Assembly: GCF_902491285.1 (NCBI RefSeq)
Contig: NZ_CABUHK010000015.1
Coordinates: 13,907-77,906, forward strand
Reading direction: 5' to 3'
Length of the DNA stretch: 64,000 nt
From: an uncultured Bacteroides sp.
GTDB taxonomy: Bacteria; Bacteroidota; Bacteroidia; Bacteroidales; Bacteroidaceae
Shown here: positions 53,222-62,636 of the stretch, one piece after another
Numbering within the stretch: the stretch's first letter is position 1
How the letters are laid out: each line of letters begins with the position of its first letter
The notes under the pieces: model-generated
Seen by the model: only the letters and a program-made list of their open reading frames with translations
What the model was told of the DNA's origin: nothing
Database searches by the model: none
Translations under genes and position numbers: made by a program

Positions 53222-55177
53222 TTACCACTGCGGATTCTGCAATAACTGCGGATTCAACTTTATCTCATCTGTAGGAATAGGTTGCAAATAATTCTTCTTT
53301 GAAAATTTTCTATTGACCTTCTTTTCTACAATCACACACCCTGGCTTGGTTGGAGTATACGCAGGATCTTCATAAGTAATAGTTTCTTGTTCTATATTAT
53401 CAGCAGTCCAAACACTTGATTTAAAAACATCTTCGTTTGTTACAGGATTTTTCATTGTAACCAAATACGTATTAGTATCTTCATAGCTTATATAGACACC
53501 ACATTTTTCTGTCCCAAAGACTTGTTCCGCAATTCCCCAACGACATACATCCGCAATACGTAAGCCTTCAGCATACAACTCCAAAGCACGTTCACGACGG
53601 ATCTCTCCTAAATAAGACATATCACATCCCAATGTTCTTGCTTTAGCTATCAAAGCAGCATTCAAAGGAGCCACTCCACCACGGGCACGAACTAAATTTA
53701 AAGACTTGTCCAAATCCTCATCAGAAATAGTACCATTCCCCAACTCGCAAGTAGCTTCAGCATAAATTAAATATATTTCAGCCAAACGTATTAACATACA
53801 ATCCATTGCTTCCTGACCAGCATCGGTTATGGTAGACAATTCCGAGCAGAATTTCCGTCCACGAGTTCCTGAAGCTGTATTAGTCGTCAAATTAGGACAA
53901 TATTGATACTGATTGGCAGACAAAGAAGTTATATCTGTCATATAATCTGCACCAGTACCATATTTCCCCCACCCCCAAACATAATCCAATGTCTTAGGAT
54001 GACAAGCTGTCAGCCGATAATCACGATTTTCAAATTCCGTATTCATATCAATATATCCTTTAAACAAAGGAGACACATGAACAGGCAAACCATCAGCACA
54101 CAAATACATATCAATTAATTTCCGTGTCATCTTAGCTGGTTCTGAATGCGTCAGATTCATATTACTCTTCCTATTCGTATGATCATAGACAGCACGAAAA
54201 ATAGCTTCTTTATTACTAGCCTTACTCAGCCCGGCAGGATTAGAATCACTACCTTCCAAGTTAAATAGATAAAAATAACTCTTATGTGCATACAAATCCG
54301 GATTAGCCGAATTGGGAACATTCTCTACCCCTAAAAACAATTCAAATGTCCCACTACTGATAATCTCATCGGAAAGTGTTTTGGCCATGGTTAAAAAATC
54401 GGTCACAGAAGGATATCCGTCGGGAATTACCGTTCCAGCACCATTCTTCACACCGTCCCCATTAGTAGGATCAGCCGTACCTATACCATTATATTTCTCC
54501 CAAGTACCTTCATATAAACAAACACGTGCCTTAAAAGCTTTTGCAGCTTCAATTGTAACATGACCATCGTTTGAAGTCGAAGACACTGTCGTGTTTTTCA
54601 AGTTAAAAATGGCTGTGTCCAAATCATCCAAAATAGCTTTTACAACTTCGTATCGAGATGCCCTCTTACCCCATACCACATCTGAAGAGACATCGGGAGT
54701 ACTCATCATCAATGGTATTCCACCAAAACGTTGTAACAAAAAGAAATGATGCCATGCACGAAAGAAATGAGCTTGACCAACCGGACCTGCTATTTCGTTA
54801 GGGTTAGAATAAGAGGCAGCCTTCTCTATTAATTGGTTACAGCCACGTAGCCATTCATACGATTGAGAATAATAATCATCAGAAGTGCCGGCCGCATTTG
54901 TCCCATTCACTGCATCGTGAGAAACTGTAATCAAATCTGTCCCATAATCAAAACGAATGGCATAAGTGTTATTTGCACTACCTTTCTTTCCATTGGACTG
55001 CCATGCGTAAATATTAGTATGAAGATTATCAGCAGCAGCCTGAAATTGTTCCAAATTTTGAAAAAATATAGCTTCTGTTTCAGAATCCAGAGGCTTAAGA
55101 TTCAAAAAGTCATCTATACAACTTGTAACAACCAATGAACCTAATAATAGGATGTATATAACTTTACCTGTTTTCAT
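53222..55177 (-). CDS. SusD/RagB-family glycan-binding outer-membrane lipoprotein
   Basis: The 651-residue protein has lipobox LVVTSC and the SusD start DDFLNLKPLDSETEAIFFQN. The TPR-like helical core includes AHFFRAWHHFFLLQRFGGIP. The C-terminus has ERALELYAEGLRIADVCRWG and ends in YLQPIPTDEIKLNPQL, both typical of RagB/SusD. It pairs with the upstream SusC and is 14 bp from it. Confidence 0.95.
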   Translation of the reverse strand: MKTGKVIYILLLGSLVVTSCIDDFLNLKPLDSETEAIFFQNLEQFQAAADNLHTNIYAWQSNGKKGSANNTYAIRFDYGTDLITVSHDAVNGTNAAGTSDDYYSQSYEWLRGCNQLIEKAASYSNPNEIAGPVGQAHFFRAWHHFFLLQRFGGIPLMMSTPDVSSDVVWGKRASRYEVVKAILDDLDTAIFNLKNTTVSSTSNDGHVTIEAAKAFKARVCLYEGTWEKYNGIGTADPTNGDGVKNGAGTVIPDGYPSVTDFLTMAKTLSDEIISSGTFELFLGVENVPNSANPDLYAHKSYFYLFNLEGSDSNPAGLSKASNKEAIFRAVYDHTNRKSNMNLTHSEPAKMTRKLIDMYLCADGLPVHVSPLFKGYIDMNTEFENRDYRLTACHPKTLDYVWGWGKYGTGADYMTDITSLSANQYQYCPNLTTNTASGTRGRKFCSELSTITDAGQEAMDCMLIRLAEIYLIYAEATCELGNGTISDEDLDKSLNLVRARGGVAPLNAALIAKARTLGCDMSYLGEIRRERALELYAEGLRIADVCRWGIAEQVFGTEKCGVYISYEDTNTYLVTMKNPVTNEDVFKSSVWTADNIEQETITYEDPAYTPTKPGCVIVEKKVNRKFSKKNYLQPIPTDEIKLNPQLLQNPQW

Positions 55178-55191
55178 AATTTACATGCTTT

Positions 55192-58100
55192 TTAAAATGT
55201 GAGATCAATACCAAAAGAAATCGTACGTGCATAACAATCAATCTTGCCCTGTCCCGTTGAAGCCTGTGCTTCAGGGTCAAATTTATCATCTACATGTGTC
55301 AATTCAAACAGATTATCTGCCGATATATACAAGCGTAGATTTTCCACCCCTATTTTTTTCATCCATGTCTTAGGCAGCGTATACCCCAATGCCACATTCT
55401 TTAAACGAGCATACCAAACATTCATCACATTGATATCGTTATATTGACTATAATTCCAATCATTTACAGAACCATTAAATGACAGCAAAGGAAAACGAGC
55501 ATCAGTATTTCCTTCTGTCCATGTATTATCAAGATAGGTCTTATTTTGATTCATCCACCAACTAACGAAAGGACCACGCATATTACCTTCGCGAATAAGA
55601 TTCTGTTTACCAACTCCCTGAATGAATGCCGAAAAATCAAACCCTTTATATTTTACTCCCAAACTAATTCCAAACTGATAGTGTGGATTAGAGTCACCAT
55701 AATAATAGAGGTCATCCGTAGTAATCGCTCCATTTTCATCCAAGTCGACTTTCCTCACGCATCCAGGACGTAACTGATTATTACTATTTTGAGTAGGAGC
55801 CAATGTACCTGTTCCATTAATCGTTCCATAATAAGCAGTGACTTCTTCTTCATTCTGCAAATACCCATTAGTCTTGAATACGTAAATTGAATTAATCGGT
55901 TTTCCTTCTACTATTTTATTTTTACCATAAGTGATAGCAGCTGCGCCTTCATAACTAGTTACTTTAGTATGCGCATCGGACAAACTTAATCCGACACTAT
56001 AACTGAAATCTCTTCCTATCCGATCATTCCAATTCAACTGTAGTTCCCAACCATTAGCACGATAACCTCCGGAATTTGTTTTTGGAGCCGTTGCCCCCAA
56101 TGTCTTAGGATAAGTGATATCAATCAACATATCATTATTCTTACGGATATAATATTCAAATGTACCGCTAAGACGATTATTAAGTACGGCAAAATCAACC
56201 GCAACGTTAGTAGTAGAGACACGTTCCCAGGTTCTATCTTCTGAAGTCATAGAAGAAATCCATGCCGTGTTCACTTTTGTACCGTCAAATCCGAATACTG
56301 TATTCCCTTTACTAATTGTTGAATAATAATCATATTGGCCAATACCTCCTTGTGAACCGGTTTCACCGTAAGAGCCACGCAACTTTAAATTATCAAATAC
56401 ATTCCAATTCTTTACAAACTCAAATTCAGAGAAACGTATGCCAGCTGAAAGACCATAAAAATTAGCCCAACGATTATTCTTTGAAAATCTGGAAGATCCA
56501 TCACGACGGAACAAACCTTCTAACAGATAAATTCCCTTATAATCATAGTTCAATCGGCCAATCCAAGAAATCATTCCTACCTCATTTCTGCCTCCAGTAG
56601 CTTCAGCAGTAGTAACATCTCCTAAATTAATATCATCCAGTTCGTCATTGGCCATACCTTTACGATATTGGTAGTATTTCTCATATCCTGTTTTTTCACC
56701 GGTCAAACCCGCCATTAGTGATACGTTATGACTACCAAATGAACGATTATAATTCAACAAAGCATTGTAAGTTTGATAAAAGGTTTCTTCTAAAGTGTTT
56801 TTTACCCAGCAATCATCATCTGACGATTGATAATGAATAGAACCTGCCCCTTGGGAATAATCAGGATAACCGTCAATAGAGGTTGTTTCACCCGCCCAGT
56901 CATAAAGAGTAACATGAGTCTGACGCTCTATTTTTTTATGATGTCGGATACGAAAGTTGGCAGAAGTTTGTAAAGACAGTCCCTTTACATATTTATTGAG
57001 GTCTAAAGTCAGTTTACCTCCTAAACGCATGATTTCTTCCGTATTGTTATTACGTCCTCCTTCAACCATTTTAGCCACAAGATTATTATTCCCAAAAGTA
57101 TCATAAAATTGCCCGTATTCATTATATATCGGGAATAAATACATATCTTGCAAACCATGTCCCACGCCTTGTTGAGGGCTACTGGTATTCCGTTTATCAT
57201 AAGAGACATTGAACTCTGTCTTCACAATATCATTAATTTTATAATCAAGGTTCGTACGAAAATTATATTTTTTCTGTCCATCATACACCACGTCTATTAA
57301 AGACCGGTCATTAGCATATCCTAATGAAGTCATAACCTTCACTCTATCATTACCTCCCCTGACCATTACGTTATGTGATTGTCCCCATGTTGTTCCATAA
57401 ACAGCATCAAACTGGTCAGCATAAGGGTCCAATACCCTATAAGCACCACTTACCATACCTTCAATATATTCACCATTTGCAAGGGAATGCCACGTTTCTT
57501 CCGACCAGCCTAACTTCCAACCGTACGTATGATCTGCACCATATTTATAGTCATTCTCCACAGCCATATTATGCATTTTTGCCCATTCTTGCCCATTAGC
57601 GACCGGATAACGTTTTCCTACAATATTAGCATGTACACTTCCCGAATAAGTGACTTTGATTTTTCCTTCTTGTCCACGCTTAGTTGTCACCAGCATAACA
57701 CCACCGGCAGCTTTAGTACCATAAATTGCAGCGGCTGCATCTTTCAATACAGATATGCTTTCAACATCATTGGGATTAATTTGCGAAAGTTCCCATTCGT
57801 AAGCTTCTACCCCATCAATAATGATCATTGGTTTATTGGCATCATCATTCACAGAGATACCCCCACGTAATGTTATCGAAGTACCTTCATTTCCCGGACG
57901 AGAAGAAGTACGCGTTATTGTCAGCCCGGGAATGGTCCCCTGCAGTGCAGAAGCCACACTCTGCGTAGATTTTCCGGCAAGTACTTCATCTCCTTTTACT
58001 TGGGTAACAGACCCGGAAAGAGTCGCTTTCTTTTGAACTCCATACCCAACAACTACAATCTCATCCAGCATCTCGGAGTCTTCTCTCAAAACAAATTTCA

Positions 58101-58428
58101 GTGGCTTTCCTGTTATATTCACTTCTTGTGTTTGAAAACCCACATACGAAATGATCAACACCCCTCTAGAAACATTATTCAATGTAAAATTACCATCCAT
58201 ATCAGTAATTACTCCATTGGTCGTTCCCTTCACTGAAATACTAGCTCCAATAATAGGTTCACCCTTCTCATCTACTACTTGCCCCTTTACGAAACCAGAT
58301 TGTAGAATAGCCTGAACATCTCTCACCTCCGAAAATACCAATTGAGGACTTCCGACCCATAACGTGGATACCATCACCACAGAATATAAAACTCTTTTCG
58401 GTGAGAATCTAAGAAAATCATTTTCCAT
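55192..58428 (-). CDS. SusC/RagA TonB-linked outer-membrane transporter of the locus
   Basis: The protein of about 1078 residues has a signal region, a carboxypeptidase-regulatory-like domain (VKGQVVDEKGEPIIGASISV), a TonB box/plug (LDEIVVVGYGVQKKATLSGS) and a barrel ending FGIDLTF. It imports oligosaccharides made at the cell surface, with energy from TonB. The ATG at 58428 is used; the frame extends to a TTG. It lies 45 bp after the sigma factor gene on the same strand with no -7 box in between. Confidence 0.95.
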   Translation of the reverse strand: MENDFLRFSPKRVLYSVVMVSTLWVGSPQLVFSEVRDVQAILQSGFVKGQVVDEKGEPIIGASISVKGTTNGVITDMDGNFTLNNVSRGVLIISYVGFQTQEVNITGKPLKFVLREDSEMLDEIVVVGYGVQKKATLSGSVTQVKGDEVLAGKSTQSVASALQGTIPGLTITRTSSRPGNEGTSITLRGGISVNDDANKPMIIIDGVEAYEWELSQINPNDVESISVLKDAAAAIYGTKAAGGVMLVTTKRGQEGKIKVTYSGSVHANIVGKRYPVANGQEWAKMHNMAVENDYKYGADHTYGWKLGWSEETWHSLANGEYIEGMVSGAYRVLDPYADQFDAVYGTTWGQSHNVMVRGGNDRVKVMTSLGYANDRSLIDVVYDGQKKYNFRTNLDYKINDIVKTEFNVSYDKRNTSSPQQGVGHGLQDMYLFPIYNEYGQFYDTFGNNNLVAKMVEGGRNNNTEEIMRLGGKLTLDLNKYVKGLSLQTSANFRIRHHKKIERQTHVTLYDWAGETTSIDGYPDYSQGAGSIHYQSSDDDCWVKNTLEETFYQTYNALLNYNRSFGSHNVSLMAGLTGEKTGYEKYYQYRKGMANDELDDINLGDVTTAEATGGRNEVGMISWIGRLNYDYKGIYLLEGLFRRDGSSRFSKNNRWANFYGLSAGIRFSEFEFVKNWNVFDNLKLRGSYGETGSQGGIGQYDYYSTISKGNTVFGFDGTKVNTAWISSMTSEDRTWERVSTTNVAVDFAVLNNRLSGTFEYYIRKNNDMLIDITYPKTLGATAPKTNSGGYRANGWELQLNWNDRIGRDFSYSVGLSLSDAHTKVTSYEGAAAITYGKNKIVEGKPINSIYVFKTNGYLQNEEEVTAYYGTINGTGTLAPTQNSNNQLRPGCVRKVDLDENGAITTDDLYYYGDSNPHYQFGISLGVKYKGFDFSAFIQGVGKQNLIREGNMRGPFVSWWMNQNKTYLDNTWTEGNTDARFPLLSFNGSVNDWNYSQYNDINVMNVWYARLKNVALGYTLPKTWMKKIGVENLRLYISADNLFELTHVDDKFDPEAQASTGQGKIDCYARTISFGIDLTF

Positions 58429-58473
58429 AAATTCCAATTTAAAATTAACACTATATCGTTTATTATCTCTTTT

Positions 58474-58989
58474 TTATATACACTGTTGCAAATATGTACG
58501 CATCTCTTTCCTTGCCATAAATAAATGACATTCTACCGTTCGCTTCCCAACATTCAGACGAGTAGCAATTTCTACAGACGAAAGTCCTTTAAAGCGCGTC
58601 AAATAATAAATTTGTTTTCGTTGCCTTGGAAAAGTTGACAGTTTTTTCTTCTCTAATGAAGAAATATCATTGGTCAAGACAATTTCTTCCGTTTCATTCG
58701 TACAAGAAGAAGCTTCATCGTAGAGATAGCTACTGATTTCTCTTGCCTTATAATAGCGGCGGAGATAATCAGTTACAATATTACGGGAAATGGTATAAAT
58801 AAAATGCTTTACAGTATCTTCACAAAGAATTCGCTTATATTCCATCAGACGTACAAATACATCTTGTGCCAAATCTTCCGCATCACAACGATTGTTAATT
58901 CTATACGTTATAAAATCCACCACACGAGAATAATATTCAATGTACGAATCTACAATAATACTCTGGGATCTATCAGTTACATTCTCCAT
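58474..58989 (-). CDS. ECF sigma factor of the utilisation locus, without a visible anti-sigma gene
   Basis: The 171-residue sigma factor has a sigma-2 region (YYSRVVDFITYRINNRCDAE, then DLAQDVFVRLMEY) and a sigma-4 region (LTRFKGLSSVEIATRLNVGK). It lies directly before susC and would be expected to drive it. No FecR-type anti-sigma factor is in the window. Its own promoter looks like a housekeeping -7 box (TATATTTG on the minus strand, 59027-59020). Confidence 0.9.
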   Translation of the reverse strand: MENVTDRSQSIIVDSYIEYYSRVVDFITYRINNRCDAEDLAQDVFVRLMEYKRILCEDTVKHFIYTISRNIVTDYLRRYYKAREISSYLYDEASSCTNETEEIVLTNDISSLEKKKLSTFPRQRKQIYYLTRFKGLSSVEIATRLNVGKRTVECHLFMARKEMRTYLQQCI

Positions 58990-59019
58990 AATATAAACTT
59001 TGGGTTATGATTACGAATG

Positions 59020-59027
59020 CAAATATA
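59020..59027 (-). promoter_or_regulatory. -7 box of the ECF sigma gene
   Basis: CAAATATA on the plus strand reads TATATTTG on the minus strand, 31 bases before the ATG at 58989. Confidence 0.55.
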
Positions 59028-59151
59028 AACTGTTGCTCCCATATAAAGGCATAAACTTGAAAGCGGTAGGTATCAATACAAGGAAGAAAGACTATAAACA
59101 GATAAATATCTATATATCAACAGTATAAATAGTTAAAAGCAAAGTCCCAAA

Positions 59152-61926
59152 TCATTGTTTTGATACTCTGTCATGATCTTGCTTCTGAATATACTCTAAT
59201 GGAGTACATCCCATTTGCTTTTTAAACAACCGGAAGAAAGAAGACTTTGAATTGAACCCACAAGATTCTGCAATAGACATTAATGTATATAAAGAAATAT
59301 CCTCCTGTTTTTGCTTTTGAACAAAAGCTTCCACTCGATAATGAGCAACAAAATCGGAAAAGTTAGTATTCAATTTAAAAGAAAGACATTCTGATAAAGA
59401 AGAAATAGAACAGGATAACGCTGCGGCAATATCCGCACTCTTCAACTGTTTGTTCAAATATGGTTTTTCTGTTTCAAAATAATGAATGAGTTGTTCATAC
59501 AGGCGATCCAACTTTTCCTGACTGGATCTTGGAGTTTTAGGTCTATACGCCGCCGTATTTAACAATTCATCGTCAGGATCCTGTTTCATTTCTACTATCG
59601 CCACTTTTCTCCGCCAATATTTCCATCCGATACCCAATAGCACAATTATGACAACTATAGCAGCAATACCATACGTAACATACCATGGATATTCTACAAT
59701 AATTTCCAATTGAGTTTCATAATCAGAATTTCCTTGTCCACGAACTCTCAATAGATATTTCCCCGCCGGCAAATCAGTATAGGACAAACAGTTATTCTCA
59801 ATATTATATTTCCATCTTTCATCAAACCCCTCCAGTATATATTGATAAGAATCCAATGCCCCTAGATAGGTATGCATGGAGAAACATAATTCCAAATTGT
59901 TCTGAAACGCAGGTAATACCATTGATTTTGCATAAGCCGGAGTTACAGGACCTTGTTCCTGATCTTCCAACAATTGTTGCCGCTTCCCTGCAACCTTAAC
60001 AGAACTAATACGTGGCAAATCACACAATACAGCTTGTGACAACTGATAAGGATCACAAACAACCAATCCCATTTCATTAGCCCACCAATATCTATTTTGA
60101 CTATCCTTACTAAATGAGCGGCATACCCCACTAGGTATCCCAGCTGATAAATCATACAACTGTTTCTTATTAGTCACCCGATTATAACGCAGAATCCCTT
60201 TCATTGTGGCAATCCACCACACATTCTGCTCATCTTCATAAACGCTATAAACTGTATTATGTGGCAAAATATTATCTTCTGAATAAATATCAATCTCCGA
60301 TCCCCGCTCATTCAAAACAATCAGCCCCATCCGATCGGTACAAATGAACATCTTTCCATTCTTACTTCTGGATATATTATTAATCTGTGCTTTAGATATA
60401 TTCTTCAATTTATCCTTTCCCTCAAAGGTATCCGTTATTTTATGAGTAACCTTATCCAATAAAAAAACACCTTCAGAAGTTCCTATCCATAAACGATTAC
60501 GGGAGTCGAAACACAAAGACAAAGCAGAACATCCCGGATATTTATTAGTATCCAGCGGGTATATATCCGTTTGATTCGTATGCATATTATAATAAAGCAC
60601 TTTCTCAGATGTAGCTAACCATATCCCCTCTTCATCTGACAAACAAGAATAAAACTGTGTTCCTTTATATACATTTTCTTCAGAGAAAATCCTGAAAGAA
60701 TTCCTTTTCAAAGAATAAAGGACAAGCCCTTTTGTTGTACCAATCAAGTAATCGTCCCCACCGAATGGTTGAATAAATAAAATAGAATTAGAGAGTAATG
60801 CCGGATAATCTTGAGTGGTGAAAGTCTGAACACGTTTTTCCTTTTCAGAAACCAACAGTAATCCATTCCTTGTTCCTATTAATTTTATATCATCCGAGAC
60901 AATGCAAAAAGAACGCACCTGACGATTGAATGTAGTAAAATCCGTGCCGGGAAGCCGATAAACATTAAAAGCATCATTTTCAATCTGCGAATAAGCGATT
61001 CCCCCGGAAAAAATACCCAGCCACAAAGTAGTTCCTTTCTTATACATAGAATAGAACTGGTTGGACCGGAGCCCGTTTTTCATATCATCATCAGCTACAA
61101 TCGTATATTGCAACCGGTTCGTAGTACATGAGAGCACCTCTATCCCCCACGTTGTATTTACAAATAGTTGTCCGCCATCGATAATCAACGGATAGGTTCT
61201 TTTCTTATCCTCTATTGCGAACTCATTCATAAATCGGCGATTCTTCATATCAAATCGTAACATTGAATTGTATTCGGCAGAAATATAAAGAACGTTTTTA
61301 TGCGAATTTAGAGAAGCCAGAAAAAACGGGTTGAATTTCAACGGCCAAGCATACCTCGTAACTTTCCCGGTCTTGGTATCTAGGTTTAACAATGCTTTTT
61401 CAGTAAGCAACCAATAGTCAGTAAGAGTATTCTCCAATATAGAGAACACTTGTCCTTCATCAGCAATCACATGTGTCAATATACCTTTGTCATAGACAAA
61501 AAGCCCATCAATAGCAGCTACATACACCTTTTCGTCTTTTCCCCAATGGATAGCACTAACCCTTTGAAGTTCCTTTTTCCCCTCACAAAGAATAGATTCC
61601 ATCTTACGTGTTTTCAAGTTAATACGGGCAAGCCCATTCTCCATACCGACCCATAACCAATTTCCTTCCGTTTCTTCCAAAGATCGAACCTGCCTGTTTT
61701 CAAACTCTGAATAGATCTCCGTATTAATCCCGTCGTAACGGCACAAGCCTGTATGAGTACCAATCCATAGAAATCCATTATCATCTTGAAACATCACATT
61801 AGCCGTGCTGTAAGGTAAACCATTCTCGGCTGTCAAACGGTTAAACTTCAAGTCTCTCGCCAACAGATATTGTGGATTAAGTATATTTAGCAATATAATA
61901 AATAATACAATGAGTATGTTTTTCAT
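59152..61926 (-). CDS. Membrane-spanning regulator: beta-propeller sensor + Y_Y_Y + AraC DNA-binding domain, no kinase
   Basis: The protein has about 924 residues. A signal/anchor (MKNILIVLFIILLNILNPQY) leads to two-component-propeller repeats in the periplasm (FLWIGTHTGLCRYDGINTEI; LWIGTSEGVFLLDK; VWWIATMKGILRYN). A Y_Y_Y domain follows (LPAGKYLLRVRGQG), then one membrane helix at about 750-770. The cytoplasmic part of about 150 residues ends in an AraC-type helix-turn-helix (SADIAAALSCSISSLSECLS; IAESCGFNSKSSFFRLFKKQ). Hybrid two-component regulators of glycan loci have kinase and receiver domains between these parts and run 1300-1400 residues; those are absent. The start at 61926 is supported by the -7 box just upstream. 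Confidence 0.88.
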   Translation of the reverse strand: MKNILIVLFIILLNILNPQYLLARDLKFNRLTAENGLPYSTANVMFQDDNGFLWIGTHTGLCRYDGINTEIYSEFENRQVRSLEETEGNWLWVGMENGLARINLKTRKMESILCEGKKELQRVSAIHWGKDEKVYVAAIDGLFVYDKGILTHVIADEGQVFSILENTLTDYWLLTEKALLNLDTKTGKVTRYAWPLKFNPFFLASLNSHKNVLYISAEYNSMLRFDMKNRRFMNEFAIEDKKRTYPLIIDGGQLFVNTTWGIEVLSCTTNRLQYTIVADDDMKNGLRSNQFYSMYKKGTTLWLGIFSGGIAYSQIENDAFNVYRLPGTDFTTFNRQVRSFCIVSDDIKLIGTRNGLLLVSEKEKRVQTFTTQDYPALLSNSILFIQPFGGDDYLIGTTKGLVLYSLKRNSFRIFSEENVYKGTQFYSCLSDEEGIWLATSEKVLYYNMHTNQTDIYPLDTNKYPGCSALSLCFDSRNRLWIGTSEGVFLLDKVTHKITDTFEGKDKLKNISKAQINNISRSKNGKMFICTDRMGLIVLNERGSEIDIYSEDNILPHNTVYSVYEDEQNVWWIATMKGILRYNRVTNKKQLYDLSAGIPSGVCRSFSKDSQNRYWWANEMGLVVCDPYQLSQAVLCDLPRISSVKVAGKRQQLLEDQEQGPVTPAYAKSMVLPAFQNNLELCFSMHTYLGALDSYQYILEGFDERWKYNIENNCLSYTDLPAGKYLLRVRGQGNSDYETQLEIIVEYPWYVTYGIAAIVVIIVLLGIGWKYWRRKVAIVEMKQDPDDELLNTAAYRPKTPRSSQEKLDRLYEQLIHYFETEKPYLNKQLKSADIAAALSCSISSLSECLSFKLNTNFSDFVAHYRVEAFVQKQKQEDISLYTLMSIAESCGFNSKSSFFRLFKKQMGCTPLEYIQKQDHDRVSKQ

Positions 61927-61948
61927 CCTTTTCACATTCTGTTCCCTG

Positions 61949-61956
61949 CAAATATA
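61949..61956 (-). promoter_or_regulatory. -7 box of the membrane-spanning regulator
   Basis: CAAATATA on the plus strand reads TATATTTG on the minus strand, 23 bases before the ATG at 61926. It lies inside a longer reading frame to 61974, arguing against that start. Confidence 0.6.
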
Positions 61957-62005
61957 CATTATTATTTCGTTCAAGAAGTATATAACATTGAAAAAATAAA
62001 GCCGG

Positions 62006-62049
62006 TTGTCAACAAGGGATGCTTCATATCAACCCTTATTGTCAACAAG
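62006..62049. promoter_or_regulatory. Two direct repeats upstream of the regulator (candidate operator)
   Basis: TTGTCAACAAG occurs at 62006-62016 and 62039-62049, 33 bp apart (three helical turns), about 50-95 bp upstream of the regulator's -7 box. Each copy also has the TTGT/ACAA half-palindrome. Direct repeats at this spacing suit AraC-type dimers. Confidence 0.45.
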
Positions 62050-62066
62050 AATCCATACAATGCAGG

Positions 62067-62104
62067 GAACATCGGTCAAGCTTCTTTCCTGATGTTCGTT
62101 TTTT
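62067..62104 (+). terminator. Plus-strand terminator-shaped hairpin with no gene upstream
   Basis: GAACATC (62067-62073) pairs with GATGTTC (62091-62097), followed by G and six T. No plus-strand coding gene precedes it. Confidence 0.5.
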
Positions 62105-62259
62105 AAGATTTTATAGAAAACCGATTGTTCTAAAAATGATAAATCAAAGAATAAACTGTATAAATCACCGCATTAATATGCATAAATAAAGAATTTTATT
62201 GCATAAGGTCAGAACAAATATGCACTTTTTGCACTCATAAAGCATCCGTTGGTTTAAAA

Positions 62260-62318
62260 CAATCGATGCGTTCCTCGGTGCCGGTCGACTTGACCGGCAC
62301 CGAGGAACGCATCGATTG
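62260..62318. repeat. Perfect palindrome: 27-bp stem, 5-base loop
   Basis: Bases 62260-62286 are the exact reverse complement of 62292-62318; the loop is GACTT. The stem is G+C-richer than the A/T-rich surroundings. On the minus strand it is followed by TTTTAAACC, so it could also stop transcription from the GH39 side. Confidence 0.9.
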
Positions 62319-62636
62319 CCACCGGGGAACACAAAAAAGAGGCATTGAGAGCTTGTTTTCTCTCTAGCTATAGTATTAACACCAACATAATAAAAGTATC
62401 ATAATGATTGGTCATTCAATACTTAGTCATACTTTCAACTAATTTAAAGAGCAAAACACATTTCAATTTAACCAATAAATACGCGAAATAATAAAAAACG
62501 AGAATATCCTGTTCAGGATTAGCTGAGTTTTTCCGTTCCGCTTAATAGGGAGTGGTAATCATGCCCTCTCTTGATTGTTTTAATATTCTATTTTTAAGGA
62601 TAATCGTTTTTTCATATTTGGGCATTCTTTTCATTT

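Larger units (their letters stand above)
61957..62636. other. Intergenic region between the regulator and the GH39 gene
   Basis: No convincing gene is seen in about 660 bp. It holds two direct copies of TTGTCAACAAG (62006, 62039), a plus-strand terminator-shaped hairpin (62067-62104), a perfect 27-bp-stem palindrome (62260-62318) and a weak 6-bp hairpin ATCCTG/CAGGAT (62506-62519) that could end the GH39 transcript. The rest is A/T-rich. Confidence 0.6.

Noticed and set aside
61927-61974. Longer N-terminus for the membrane-spanning regulator
   Set aside because: It contains the predicted promoter box, and the signal/anchor helix starts at the ATG at 61926.
62019-62192. Plus-strand open frame of about 57 codons upstream of the regulator
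   Set aside because: It has no promoter or ribosome site, covers the operator-like repeats and the hairpin, and has no protein-like composition.
62260-62318. The palindrome as an invertible promoter
   Set aside because: The arms are only five bases apart, too close to invert a promoter between them.
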